A DNA stretch of 64,000 nt from Hyperoplus lanceolatus (GCA_026929865.2 CM049404.1:9435501-9499500), one strand, 5' to 3'. Shown: positions 42,863-58,099, counted from the first letter of the stretch. Notes: generated by a model from the sequence alone, not told the origin. Numbers and translations are program-made.

Positions 42863-44320
42863 ATTCTCCAACTTCGGAGGTTTTTGTGTCCCTGGCAGAT
42901 ATAATGAAAATAAAAGCACATTTCTTATTTTTAAAGTTTGTCACACTTAATTTACACTAAAATGACTCTTGGAAAAATAAATGGTACACCAGTCAATATT
43001 TTTATTATACAAAAAGTTGTGTTTTATATGTGGTTTTGGCTATATACCCTTTGTCCCCGGGTCCAGTTTTGGATATTCAACATTGCTTAATTGTACAATC
43101 AAATACTGATATAGTATTACTTTAAACATTTAATAATACAAAAAGGTGTATTTCAATTAAATGTATGATATATTTTAAGAAATATTAGTATTTTATGTAT
43201 TATTTTATTGAAAGAACCCTCAGGTTCACCGTCATTTCCATCACACTGAACAAAATGTGTATTATGGGAGGTTTCTGTACTAGATAAATCACAGCATCGT
43301 CATGTGACAGTAGAGCAAATGGCTAGAGGAGAAATGCAGCTCCATAGTGGGAACAGACAACCGTATAAATCAATGTTAAGGTTGCTTAAATCAAGAATAT
43401 GTTTATTGCTTGTCATTTCCAAACAACTCATATTTCCTTTAAAATATTAAATTATGAGACAATAGAGATGTTATGTTGTGTATTTTGAGTGTATTTAATG
43501 CTAACTCTAAAATGGACATTTACAAGCCAGTATAAAAGCAGATAATTTAAGAAATGTCATTTGCACAACAGTCATTTCCATCACTTTTTTCATGTTTTGA
43601 AGGGACTGTGATGGAAATGACAATGGTGTTTTTATAAATGGATTTAATTTGGCTTATATCACTAAAACATGCATATGAACTAAAACAGTTACAAAAACAA
43701 GTTATTAGCTCATTCTACACATTATTCAACATTACTGTTTGTCACAAGTAATTTCCGTCACATTCTGTCATTTCCATCACACAGTCATTACCATCACAGC
43801 ACATATTTTGAAGGAAAAATCACAAATAATAAACACAATGACATTTTGTTTTTAAATATTCTTTTAAATTGTTTAGCTATTGATACAATTAAAACTACTG
43901 ATTTAGAAAAATCATGATTGTGCCATGTAAGAAATTGATTGAAAGACTTGAGTGGAATAGCTAAATGTAAATTTTCATCTTTACAAAGGAAAACTATTTA
44001 ACCCCGAAAATAAATTGATTTAAAACATTTGGTCACATCTGGGTGGGTGTGAAACTACATTAGATATTTTGAAAACACCGGCTAAGTTCATAGTTTTGTT
44101 AAAAAAGGAATTTTTTGCAGTGTGATGCAAATGACGATTTCCTCTGGTTGTTAGAACAAAATTGCTAAAATGATATATTATTTAAATCATTTCCTCACAG
44201 CCACTATCAGGAAATGTTTCTACACAAGATGGATAACTACAACATATCAATACATTTCTAAAAATAATATGTTTGATTTTCTCAAACTTTCAACACCTAA
44301 AGTGCCTCAAGTTGGAGAAT
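42863..44320. mobile_element. Possible decayed DNA transposon with repeated GTCATTTCCATCAC motif
   Basis: Short inverted ends ATTCTCCAACTT (42863-42874) and AAGTTGGAGAAT (44309-44320) bound AT-rich DNA. Inside, GTCATTTCCATCAC occurs at 43231, 43571 and 43767, its reverse complement at 43608, and near matches at about 43750 and 43784. No ORF and no clear duplication were found, so the element call is tentative. Confidence 0.45.
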
Positions 44321-46300
44321 TACCCATTTACTCTTTTTTTTTGGACACCAGTTGCACTTTCATTCATTCTGAATGACAGCTAAAGTGTACTCTAGGCTAA
44401 TAGGCTAACCATTCTCATATGCTGAAGTTTACCATAGTTCAGTGTGATAGCAACTTGACTAACTTGATAATAACATTCCTTAGTCAATAGTTTTTCAGGC
44501 AGATTCGGTTATAAACCAAAGTGTTTGATAAATCATAACTTTTGCCCTGATTATGCTGCTACACAAAAAGTCAAAGGATCCAGAGATAGAACAAGTTATC
44601 CTGATCAGGGTTCATCTCGAGAGGATGACCAAAATACAATTCATGATCTAGGAACCCTGAATGTCAGTAACGTTTAGTTTAGTGCCAATCAAGCAGAATT
44701 TGATATATTTCACAGAATAGACTGAAACCTTGAACTGCTGGTGGAGCTATACGCCTATAAATTTCAGAACATCCCCAAAGTCTGTACAAAATATCATGGC
44801 AATAATAATTGATTGGATTTATATAGCGCTTTATTTCTCTGTGACTCAAAGCGCTTATCCATCCAAAAGTTGCTTAGGGACAGTACTGTACAGTATAGAG
44901 AAACCAATGTTGTTGTCCTTAGAGCCACACAGCTAGCATGGCAAAAAAACAGTGCTATCAAGTGTTTTTTCATGAAAGTAATTGGAACTTTCTGCTAGTG
45001 TGTCTCTTCCAAGTGTTACATTTCTGTACAATATAGTGCTTTAGAAGCAATTTAATGTAAAGTGCAAAGCGTCAATTAAGTGATTCATTGTCTTTATTAA
45101 ATGTAAAGGACACTAATGCAGCATAATAAAGTACATACAATATACCAGATAAAAAAAATATTCATGTGTTCAAAATCTCAAATGACGCTAGAGACGATAT
45201 TGAATGTAAATTACAAAGTAGGTTTTGCACCATTACTCGCTGATGTAGTGACTGTACATAACCATTGTATTCAGGTAGTCAGGGGTTACATGTTTGTTGG
45301 TGTACTTGAGGTACAATCATGTTAAATGCATTTTCTCCCTCATTAAACACCAGCAAAGACTATTTTATTCTATTTTCTAACATTTGAAACCTGCACAATT
45401 TACATGAATGTCTGCTTGCTCTCAATCTTTTCTGTGGTGGAGGGAGCCTCCCCCCACTCCCTGGGACAATAAAGCTGAAGGTTTTTCTTAGCTTAGATTT
45501 AGCGACTACAGATTGTCAACAGAAAGCCTGTCTTATAAACAGGGATATTGACAAGTAAGCAGGCTCTTACAAATACATGCTTTTGAAGGATCCACTGAAT
45601 ATTTATCAGCTTCTGCTTTTTCAACTTAAAAAGAAATCTGTCCCTTGCAATTATTATTTATGTATTTTAAACTTTGAAGAAGGCTATCAAAGTGGAATAT
45701 TAAACTTCTGATGTGCTGTTTTAGGTAAATCAACTAATCAATATAGGCTAATAGCCTATAGTAGAATTTTGCCTATAGTAGAATTTTTTTCTGTAATGGG
45801 GTTACATTTGAGGAAAATTCAAAACATTTTATTTGTACATTAGGGACAGAGTGATAGCTATCTTGCCACTTTCACCCATTTCATTTTAATTGCTGCCACT
45901 CTTCACCACAGTGTAAATGTTTCGTGTATTTGATGTATTTGCATTGAATATTGTATGTATTGTTGTTTTTCCTTTGAATTTGTTTGAACTCGACGTCATT
46001 GTAAATGAGGGTCACCCCTCAATTGGTCTCTCGAGGATAAACAAAAGTTAAATGAAAATAAAAAAAATTAAAATTGACATGCCACCAGTACTTTTCTTAA
46101 TATGTTGCCAAAGAACACAGAAATGTAGATCTAAATCACCTTGGGTACCTTGCTTTGTACATATAGCAGAAGGGTGTAGCCTACGTATATGGTTACAAAC
46201 TTCACCAGGAGCCATAACCCGGGGCCAAACTATGCCACTTTGCCCACACCTCTGTAGGGTAAAACAAAACAGGGATATTTGTAGCGATGTAGGCAATGAC
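44321..46300. other. Intergenic DNA between tpx2 and rhoa
   Basis: No gene is supported. At 44806-44870 there is a GATTTATATAGCGCTTTATT ... CTCAAAGCGCTT pair typical of a dispersed fish repeat. CCTGGGACAATAAAGCTG at about 45460 resembles a LINE 3' tail. The rest is AT-rich and unremarkable. Confidence 0.4.
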
Positions 46301-46329
46301 AGTTATTGGCTAAAGTACAAGTCATTCAT

Positions 46330-46600
46330 AATTCCGCCGTCTCCAATTGGCTGAAAGTATGTGGTGTGGGCGGGCGCAATCTTCGTGGCACTGTCGGGGG
46401 CGGGACTGTCAAGTCCGACAGGAAAACTAAAGAAAGGCGAGTACCTCTGATAAAGGATAAAACGGTAAAAGTTACGATTAAACGCTTTCTCAGAATTGCT
46501 ATTTGCTTAGCTGCGTTGCGCGTCAGGGTAACTACTAGAAACAAACAATGTTTCGTGGTTTCTAAACGCTATGTGTTCAGCATGACAAGAGGCCAGCTGT
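46330..46600 (+). promoter_or_regulatory. Likely rhoa promoter and non-coding first exon
   Basis: A locally GC-rich block holds a CCAAT (about 46342), GGGCGGG (about 46368) and GGGGCGGG (about 46398) GC boxes. CAGG/GTAACT near 46527 could be a first-exon donor. The coding exon begins with ATG directly after its acceptor, so at least one upstream non-coding exon is required; this is the best candidate. Confidence 0.4.
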
Positions 46601-47490
46601 CCCGACAAACTAAGCAAAGTTAGCAAGCTAATAGCTAGCTTCCTTAGATGGAATGCAAACTGCTGCTAGCTAGAAGTTAGCCTGTACTCCACTGATTCAG
46701 GGACAAATACAGTCCGAATAAAAATAATCAGTGAACAGTAAGGTAGCGTCAGTATGGCATCTTATGTAGTACGAGGCCATTCTCCAGAGGTTTAGTTGAC
46801 AGACACAGAGTAGCCCTTAACATGAGTGTTAAACTGTGCTATATAGCAGTGAGGAAGTGAAGTTATAACGCAACGTAAACTTGCCACATTCTCCAGATAC
46901 GGCAGGTAGCTCAGCTTTATTATACTATCTATGGTTTAGACGCCCTGTTACTGTCACAACATTATCTGGGTACAGTTTCATTGAATTTGTAGCTTCATCC
47001 ACCCAAAACCTATATCTGGATTTTATTGAAATACTAAATTGAAACTTGGGTGTATCGTATATGGTACAGAAATACGTTCTGACATTACAGTTACCTTGCA
47101 CCCTATGTCTAAAATTGTCGACAAGAATATCCACATTTTATTGGACACTTTATTGGTAGATCTTTTGGTCCATTCAATTGTATTATCTACTTAATGTCAT
47201 TGTGAGATTTTTTCCCCTTTGAGCATGTCTGACCTGTATGGGTTCAGTTTGGTGAGCCTAAACTGACCTGGTTTTATTTTTGTTTTATCTAGTGGCGCCC
47301 AATTTCTTCCCTAAAGATCTCTCATTACATTGGTCTATTTCATCAATCAGTTTGGCCCACCTGATTGTGTTTACCTTGCTCGATTTAAGCAATGCAGCTT
47401 AGGGTTCACAAACCTTTGCACATACAACATTTGTCAAATCATTTGTTTTATCTATTTTAACAATTGATTTCTGGAAAAGAAAAATGTTGA

Positions 47491-49977
<2,487 letters not shown>

Positions 49978-52260
49978 AGTATCCACTCACACAGGGAGGG
50001 AGGGAGGGGGAAATGAAACCAGGCCAAGCAAAACGTCCCCAAGGCGGGCACAATCGACCGGGGGGGGGGGATAAAGGGACAAGGGAGTCAAAGTCAAACC
50101 AGGCCAAAGGGAAAAAAAGAAAGTGCAAACGCAAAGGAGCAAGGGAGTATATACATATGAGTCCAAGGTTATAGCCTTCAGCTTTCAAATAGAAAATTAT
50201 GTAATCTTGCGTTAAAGGTGCTGTAAGCGGAATGGTTCTTTTAGCTAACTTCCTGTCAGTTACTGCAGTTAGCGGTCCCCTCGCTCATCCCTACGTCACC
50301 ACATTAATGCACTGCGGTCTTCAAGCAGCATCTAGTTATCAGTTATCTAGCATTATCCCAGATCCAAAAGTGTGATAAAACATGATAAAAACCATCAAAA
50401 CAGACATTGGGAAGGATTTTTACCTGCTCCGCCATTGTAGGAGCATAAACATTCACCCATCTGTTGCTCTGGCGTGCACCGGCAGTGAGACCATGAGTGA
50501 GACGGGTGTAGGTTTGTAGCGTTCTCTCTTGTGATTGGATAAAAATTTCGGGATTCTCCAGTAAGTTTATTTGCCGATTACATGCAGAGCAGCTGAGATC
50601 GGCTTTATGAAACGCGCACATTATGTAAGTGATCACTGTATGAATAAAGAGCTATTTAACAATTATATTAACATAAATAAACCGCTTACTTCACCTTTTA
50701 AGGATTCATTAGACCTCAAACATCCTGGTCTAATGGAGGAGCAGGGAACATCTCTCACTCATATCTTTAAAAGTGATAAGGATCAGAATTGGAAAGTACT
50801 GTAAGGAGGGTCTCCATTTCTCTGAATGGAGTACGATGGTCTCCTCCGTCCTAAATCGGCTTACTATCTGTTGAAAGAGCTCCATGGCTTACAGCGCGAC
50901 TGTACTTCTGCTTCAGTTTTGCCCTATCATTCCGTACGTTTCTATTTCTCCTTTATTTTCCCCTCGGAAACATAGACCAATCTAACTTTATATGGATTCG
51001 CCTTTCTCTTTTTATGAACCTGTAGTATTTGACTCACTCTGTCATTTAAAAAGCTGAGTTTGATTATTGGCATATGGGGATAAATACATGATGGTGATGA
51101 GACCAACTTATTTGAGTGTTTTATACAAGCTAATGCAACAGTCGGCAAACTGTACGTGATTGAATTGATGTGGACTGTCAAACACACTGTATATACAGTT
51201 GGGTAGTAAGGGTTGACAAAATTGTATTATCTAGAAAGTTGCTGTAAATTCTCAAATAGCAGCGCGGCCTTAATTTACCTCTACTACAGAGGACCAGACG
51301 TTTATGTAAAACAGGGTTATATTAGAGATCGGCCTTTATTTCTTATCCCTCTTGTTTTATAAGAATAAATTCATCATATTCCATTAAGTAGCTTCCTTGT
51401 TTTGTGATCTGCTTCTGCCATTGATGCAAACTTGACACATCTCCATCCATCCAGTTTCCCCATTGGGGATCAATAAAGTAAATCCAATCCAATCAAATCC
51501 CTACACAAAGTTTATACTTTGTAGCATCAATACTGTTATCGGTGCATATTCATTTTCATATTCATTTGAGTCTGTATGTATCATCAATGAAACTCTTTAG
51601 TACAGATTCAAAATGTTAAAAACCTTCCAGCAACTCAAATTTCCTGTTGTTGCCAGTCGGCTTTTAATTTGAAACATATACATGAAGTATTGAATTTGAA
51701 TGCCAACAACTTCACAGTAATAAAAAAAAAACTGGAAGGATTGAGAAAAAAAATGGCATTTTTTTTTTTTTTAAATATCTATTCAAGAAGTTACACTTGA
51801 AAGAACAGTGTAGCGAGTATGGCAGGACTCTTGATGGCAAAAGTTAAACTTATATTCATTGTGCCGAATTGAATAATAGACACTCTTCCATTATTTGTTA
51901 TTATTATTTACAGTGTACTTGTATGCCAGAGTGTTATTGGAAGTGTGTTTTCTTTCCACTCATCACTCGTGATGTCTACAGCTATTCTTTTTTCCGCCTC
52001 GTATTCTGTTCTATGTTATTTTAACTTCATGTGATATTCTACTGGCTTATGTTGTATTATTTGCACACAATTTAAAAACAAAAAGGTCAGCGTGGTAAAC
52101 ACTTATGAAAAAAATATGTCAAATTATGAAATGCAACTCCTAAATGATTGGGTATTTGTAAGAGGATTATTCTTTTGTATACAAATGTATCCTCATATTC
52201 CTCCAGTCGTCTTTTTTAATGTATTCTAAAGGAAATAAACTGTCACTGATTATGACCAAA
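49978..52260 (+). other. rhoa 3' UTR and downstream DNA
   Basis: Candidate poly(A) signals occur at 50643 (inside the MITE), 51364 and 52234. A LINE-like 3' tail, CCCCATTGGGGATCAATAAAG, lies near 51457-51477, followed by AATCC repeats. No further gene was found. Which signal is used cannot be judged from sequence. Confidence 0.4.
50212..50701. mobile_element. TTAA-flanked MITE, copy B (rhoa 3' UTR)
   Basis: Same element as 47797-48262, with ends TTAAAGGTGCTGTAAGCGG and CCGCTTACTTCACCTTTTAA. It sits about 235 bp after the rhoa stop codon and contains an AATAAA at 50643-50648 that could act as a poly(A) signal. Confidence 0.85.
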
Positions 52261-52742
52261 TTCTGTGCCTACTCACATGCTTTGTCTCCACTGAATTCCC
52301 ACTTCACCATCTGTTCTCTCTGCTCACTGACTTTTGGTGGATGTTCTCTCAAGGCACAAACTGAGCACATAAACCTTATAATAGAATTCATTTATACAGC
52401 ACTGTTTCAAACTAATTTACAATTTAATTTAATTTAATTTTTTTTACCTGATTAAACTAGGATTAAAACATTGCAAAAACAATGAGGCAAATAAAATCAA
52501 ACAAAAGACATTAAAAAAATTACCCAAATCTAACAATATCCTGATCCAGGATATAGCCATGTGCCAACAGAGTCCTGCCTCAGGATCCGAGGCACGGGCT
52601 CATAGGAGCAGTACAGCTAAACCATGTAGTGCCTTAAAGGTGATCGTTTCACCTAGGCTGTCTTCTGCAAGGCAAACATTTGTCACATGTTGGGACAAAT
52701 GTACACAGTGTGTGTTGTCTTGGACTCCGACAGTCCTCAGCT

Positions 52743-55230
52743 TCACTCTAGTGTCTGATGGAGTCCTGCCATAAACTCCTGATAGTATGGCTCTGAAATG
52801 ACAAGCACAAGATCAACGTGAGACTTAAAAAAGATGTGAAGTAATCAACTGATTTTTTTAGTAGTAGTCAAGATATTTTTTTGGCATTTTTATGCTTTTA
52901 TTGACAGTGCAGAGAGACAGAGGTGAAATGGGGCAGAGATGGGAGTGACATGCAGAGAACAACCGCAGGTGGGAATCGAACCCGGGTCTGCTGCTGGGCC
53001 CGGCCCGGGAGGGGGACGCCTTACCAACTGAGCTAAAGGCGCCCCCCAGTCAACTGATTTCTAACAGTGGAAATGTTGTCAATAGCCACAAACCTGTGTC
53101 TGGATCAATGAAGGAGTGTCTAATGAGGAAGTCTAAGACCACCAATGCACAGTTGGGTTTGAAGTCATCAGTAGCCAGCAGTTCCTTCACCTGAAACAAA
53201 GATAGAAATACCCCTATCGTACTTCAATGATATCTTAAATCTTTGTGCTTTTTTTAATGTCACAGGAACAATGTTCAGAACATGTCACCAATACTAACCT
53301 TATCCATGGGCAGGAGGTAGAAGTCTTGCACCTCTCCATCCCCTATTGTGGGCTTGAACTCCAGAGGAAGCTCCAGATCAAAGACAAACTGACATTCTGC
53401 AAACACCTCATCTTCCTCCTCGTAGGTGTAGCTATAAGAAATATAAAACAAAGACATTAGTAATGGAATATAAAGAGGCTTTCCTTCCACAATATTAAAG
53501 TATTTCACTTTGTTTCAGAATGACAAGGGTCGGGGCGCTAGTGGTTAGAGCGTCCAAGACTCCGTCCTCTTCACAGCAGGCCCGGTTCGAATCTGACCCG
53601 TGGCCGATTCTCTTTGCCTCATTTAAACTCTGTCTCTCCAAAATCTGTCTAATAAAGCGAAAACCCCCAAAAATAATCTTAAAAGAAAAGCAAGAAGAAT
53701 GACAATGTTCCTGCAGGACATGCCACTGACAATGCAGGTGGACCTTCAGAGAGACCACCAGTCCTTAATGCCCCCTTTTTTTGTATCAAGCTCACCTTAT
53801 CGTAGTTACAGGATGAGCCTTCTCCGCAATGGCTGCTGGGATACACGCTTCCTCCTGACATTCTTTGACCAGTGTGTGTTTGACGCCAGCACAAGCAGCC
53901 AGACCACCTGCTGCCTTCAAAGATTCAACACATCGTCAGCCTTCGTAATTCATTGGATCACCTCGTAATTTAAAATGTGGAACTATTTCTTTAATTACCA
54001 TCTATTGGTGCCCTATCCACTTTAGCGGTGGCATGTCAGTTAGAGCTGGTACTCACCAGATTGTCCAGTAGTCCGGGGTATGTCTGCTTGGTGAGGGAGC
54101 GTCGTGCCAGCCACATGCTGACCTCACCACTGTCACTAACGGTGTAACCATTGATATGGACTCCATATCGCTTGACTCCAAAAAGGCCTGTAGTGTAGCA
54201 TCACAGTTAGCTATTACAGCACACACATATAACATATAATAAACATTTGAGCAAAACAAAACTTACTTGTAGCTGCTCTTTCCATCCACATCAAAGGAGG
54301 GTCAGAGAACTTTGGCATCACACTGTACTTCTGTAAGATGAGGATTACATGTGGTTTTAGAGAACATGCAGGTTATTGCTCTAAATCATCACCGATTGGA
54401 CCAAAGTAGAGATTTCTTGTGAGCATGAAATTCAAAGCTGGACTACTTACTTGGTACACTGCTCTTCAGATGAATGCATGTTAGGACGTTTTCACCGCAA
54501 TATCAACCAAAGCAGTAATAAAATAATGAATCATTTCAAGCTTAATTTGGTTTATATTTTGCTCACATGGGGAATGTTCCTAAATAGTCAAATGTCCTTA
54601 GGCTTACTACCTATCTATGCTTACTACCCAAAAACCTTGGTCTAAATAGATCTCATTCAATTTCACACTAGTTGAGATTGAGAGAATAGGCTTAGGTTAT
54701 GCACAGGGGCATCTGTATATCTGGCCATGATACCACCACCATGTCAATACTAGAGAGTATGGTGCAGAAGCATCATACAAGTCCCGGGTGGAGCAGTTGT
54801 ATGCGCATGCTCTTCTTGTGCCTCACCTCATCTCTCCATCCCTTCAGACAGCTCAGCGAGCCCTCCTGTCTCAGAGTTTGCAGGACAGCGTCCACAGCCT
54901 CTGACCGCCTCTCGCATGAATCCAGACTGGGACACATCGACACTGCACCACCGCTTGGTGGACTGAACACACTCGGGTACCGCGTCAACAGGGAAGCTAC
55001 ACGAGGGGGCACCCAGCCCACCTGAACCTGGTCTATCTCAAACCTCAAGCAGCTAGCCCGACTGGAGCCTGTGGAAACATGTTGAAGGTGCTTTTAAATA
55101 CTTTATGACACACCTTTCGTAACGACATGTCATTCGTCTACACAGTGTCAGTCGTTTTACCTGGTAAATAGAAGTCATTCATTCGGCGGAGGAGCTGCAG
55201 TATTCTTTCCGACCAAGCAGAGCTGGCCAT
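52743..55230 (-). CDS. Nudix hydrolase with DUF4743-like N-terminus (thiamine pyrophosphokinase-related family)
   Basis: Eight exons on the minus strand: 55230-55161, 55068-54827, 54330-54267, 54187-54057, 53914-53796, 53431-53299, 53190-53094 and 52792-52743. They give 301 aa. The N-terminal about 115 residues resemble DUF4743. The Nudix fold follows, with FGVKRYGVHINGY, WLARRSLTKQTYPGLLDNL, and a box GGLAACAGVKH...VKECQEEACI. The catalytic-helix glutamates (E-x-x-E-E) are kept. The first Glu and the last Gly of the canonical box are replaced (Ala, Cys); loss of the first Glu is usual in this family. Relatives are yeast YJR142W/Tnr3 N-terminus and plant NUDT20/24, some of which hydrolyse oxidised thiamine diphosphates. 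A similar role here is inference. A SINE sits in each of introns 5 and 7. Confidence 0.88.
52868..53049 (-). mobile_element. tRNA-derived SINE in the Nudix gene intron 7
   Basis: On the minus strand the head reads GGGGGGCGCCTTTAGCTCAG, with a TAGCTCAGTTGG A box and GGTTCGATTCC B box. The tail matches the 24601 SINE through CCCCATTTCACCTCTGTCTC. An 11-bp TCAACTGATTT repeat lies at 52844 and 53050 and may be its target-site duplication. Confidence 0.88.
53527..53695 (+). mobile_element. tRNA-derived SINE with a different head, Nudix gene intron 5
   Basis: Flanked by 10-bp repeats AGAATGACAA (53517-53526 and 53696-53705). The head reads GGCGCTAGTGGTTAGAGCG with a B box GGTTCGAATCT (53584-53594). 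The tail shares CTCATTT(A)AACTCTGTCTCT and AATAAAGC with the other SINEs, but the tRNA head is from another source or has diverged strongly. Confidence 0.85.
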
Positions 55231-56006
55231 TTTAAAATCCCGGATGTCAACAAACTTTTTCTCTCATCACAGCGGCACGCACAGGTGCGCATGCGCATGT
55301 CTTCATTTTCTTGGAGCACACCAGCAGCACTGTACTTGTCCCTGAGATTTGCTTGCCAGGCAGCCTTTCTAAGCATATAACCAGAAGTACAGAGTAAGGT
55401 AAGTATGTATAAAGGTAACATAATAACCAGAATGGGGGAGATATAAATATACAAAGATATATACAGATGTAAAGTGCATATTAGAGTAAATCTATTATAT
55501 TTTAACTATCTAATACATACAATAGTAATAGGCCTATATTAACCACAGTACAAATAATAATATTAATGTTGTATGTAAAGTCTCATATATAGGCCATGCA
55601 TACAGTAACAACAAGGAAGTCTAAATACAGTTTGAAACTGGACACTCACACATTAGTGCAGCAGACGTTAGCAACATATTTTGCCAATTTGGACGTTTTT
55701 GTGCATTAAAATTGCACGGTAAAATACAAGACGTTAGGTACAGTTATGGAGACCAAACAGCATTTTACAAAGACATTAGGATTTTCAACCAACCAGATCT
55801 TTGTTTTTGTCCAACCAAAGTCCAACAATTAATACTTAAAATAAGTGTATAAATCATTCATAAAGCTTGGTTATTTATTAAATGCAGACACTTTATTTGG
55901 TAACTATTTTCACGTTTTGCACGTCTTTCGAATTGATATGCCACCTTATTTAAAGAAAAGAATGTATTTTTTTATATAAATTCAGTGTACAGTTTAACAA
56001 AAAGTC
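55231..56006. other. Nudix gene 5' flank, no gene seen
   Basis: The first 100 bp (GCACGCACAGGTGCGCATGCGCATG near 55276-55300) is GC-rich and includes GCGCATGCGC NRF1-like sites, a plausible promoter for the Nudix gene. The remainder is AT-rich without features. Confidence 0.35.
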
Positions 56007-57274
56007 GAGAGGCACCTATTTGCAGACCCATGGGGGAAACCATTGAAAACGGAAGCCACACCCCGAACTCATTTCATTGGTCAGAATTGTAACCTACTCT
56101 GAATTTGTTGTCTTCTTTTTGTTTTACTGCCGGAGTTCACCTAACGGTGAATAATAATACACAGTTTCCACCGGTTATGGTGCTAGTACACAGTAAAATA
56201 CGTCAGTTTGTTAAGGGTCCCAGGTGGCCAGGACGGTGGTAAAAAGTAGATGTTGAGGTAGAAGATGAATGAAGCAACGAAGCTTTGGGTACATCTTCCG
56301 AAATCCGTCTCTTTAATTCACAATTATCACAAGTAGGTCAATCACATACAAATATCAACTCTTATAAATGAAACACAAAAAGTTGAACTTTTATCTTAGA
56401 AGTCCTGGAAACAAATGCTTGTCTTTTCCTCTTAAACAAAGCTGTAAATAGCCTTTACGTAGTGTCAGTTGGAGCCTTGTTGCAGCAGTGCAGGCTAATG
56501 CTAACTGTGTTCGGATTAATAAACCTATTGTATTGTAGCCTATCTCATTCTGCGGCTGCTCGCGATCGTTACTGTTCACTTGCGTGATCACAAAGTCACA
56601 GACGAGCCTCGTTAAATAGCCTAATATGAACATAGGCTATTTATGTCTGGTTGAAATGTAATTCTGCGGCTGCACACGATTGTTACGTTCATTTGCGTGA
56701 TAACAAAGTCACAGACGAGCATCGATCGTTCAATAGCCTAATATAGAAATTATATAATAATTAAAACTGTGATCACTAGAGGACAAGGGATCTGGTAATA
56801 AATCAATCAGGATCTAGAATAGAAACTGTCACCTTATGTGTCAGACGTTAATGTCTTTCACCCCACTTTTAAAATGAGCTGTTTATTTTAATGTGGTGGC
56901 ACTTTTTGTGTTTTATTTATAAGAGTTTATATTTGTATGTGATTGACCTAGTGATAATTGTGAATTAAAGAGACGGATTTTAGAAGATGTACACAAAGCT
57001 TCGTTGCTTCATTCATCTTCTACCTCAACATCTACATTTTACCACCGTCCTGGCCACCTGGGACCCTTAACAAACTGACGTATTTTACTGTGTACTAGCA
57101 CCATAACCAGTGGAAACTGTGTATTATTATTCACCGTTAGGTGAACTCCGGCAGTAAAACAAAAAGAAGACAACAAATTCAGAGTAGGTTACAATTCTGA
57201 CCAATGAAATGAGTTCGGGGCGTGGCTTCCGTTTTCAATGGTTTCCCCCATGGGTCTGCAAATAGGTACTCTTG
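56007..57274. mobile_element. Foldback (long inverted repeat) transposon, hAT-like
   Basis: Two arms of about 370-380 bp (56007-56393 and 56900-57274) are nearly exact reverse complements. AAAAAGTC flanks both ends (55999-56006 and 57275-57282), fitting an 8-bp duplication. The spacer holds a direct repeat of about 120 bp (TTCTGCGGCTGC... at 56548 and 56661). No transposase ORF. It sits between the Nudix gene and gmeb2. Confidence 0.9.
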
Positions 57275-57339
57275 AAAAAGTCTGCATGTGTATGTGAGCT
57301 TGGGCTTCATAACGGGTATTCTTTTTGTCCAGTAGGGGG

Positions 57340-57546
57340 CGATGCGTATCTGTAATGTTGGTTTACGAACCGGAAATGAACACGAAAAAGAAGAAGATGA
57401 CTCAAAACACATCGATGTAGTCCTATGAAAAGATGAGATTAAATGTATTCCATGTGTAGTTTCTAAATTATTTAACCTCACGTTTGACCACAGAGGAAAC
57501 TTTAACCAACTTACGACAGTTTTTCTTTTTTAAATCAGACCTAAAG
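57340..57546 (+). promoter_or_regulatory. Likely gmeb2 5' end
   Basis: Just after the foldback element is a short block with GGGGGCGATG and AACCGGAAATG (ETS-like). A candidate donor CTAAAG/GTAAGC at 57546 could end a non-coding first exon. gmeb2 coding starts in the next exon at 58302. Evidence is motif-level only. Confidence 0.35.
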
Positions 57547-58099
57547 GTAAGCTTTCAAATTTATCTCAAACGCCCAAATGCGCCCGCCTCGTAGCGTCAC
57601 GTTCAAAATAAGGTGGCACGCCAAATTGCATTCAAAACTCTTGCAAGTTAAACTTTTCTCTTGATGTCTAGCAGTCAAATTAACAAGCTACCACGATTTA
57701 AGACGTTTACGGGTAAGGTATACTCCCAAATAGATGTACGGCTTATTTTCCTCCTTGATTCAATCATAGCTAGCTGCTGTAGCCAGCATCCAGTCTTCAT
57801 TTAAAATGACATAGTGCAGGCTTGTAGTGTATAACTGTCTATGAGGTTTAAAAACCTCATTTCCAAATGTGATTATTGGAAAGGCACCTATTCCAAGTGT
57901 GAACAGGACATTCTATATATGCATCCCATTGTGCATTAGTGCCCAGTGTGTTTTATTTGCCTCTTAATTTGATGTTTTTGACAGTTTTGTAAACTGCATC
58001 AGTAAAAGTAGAGAATGCTTGTTGTGAAATTCATTTTTTATCAATGAATATCCTATAGAAAAACTGCAGTGCGTGTGTGCGCTGAAAAAAAGAAGATAT

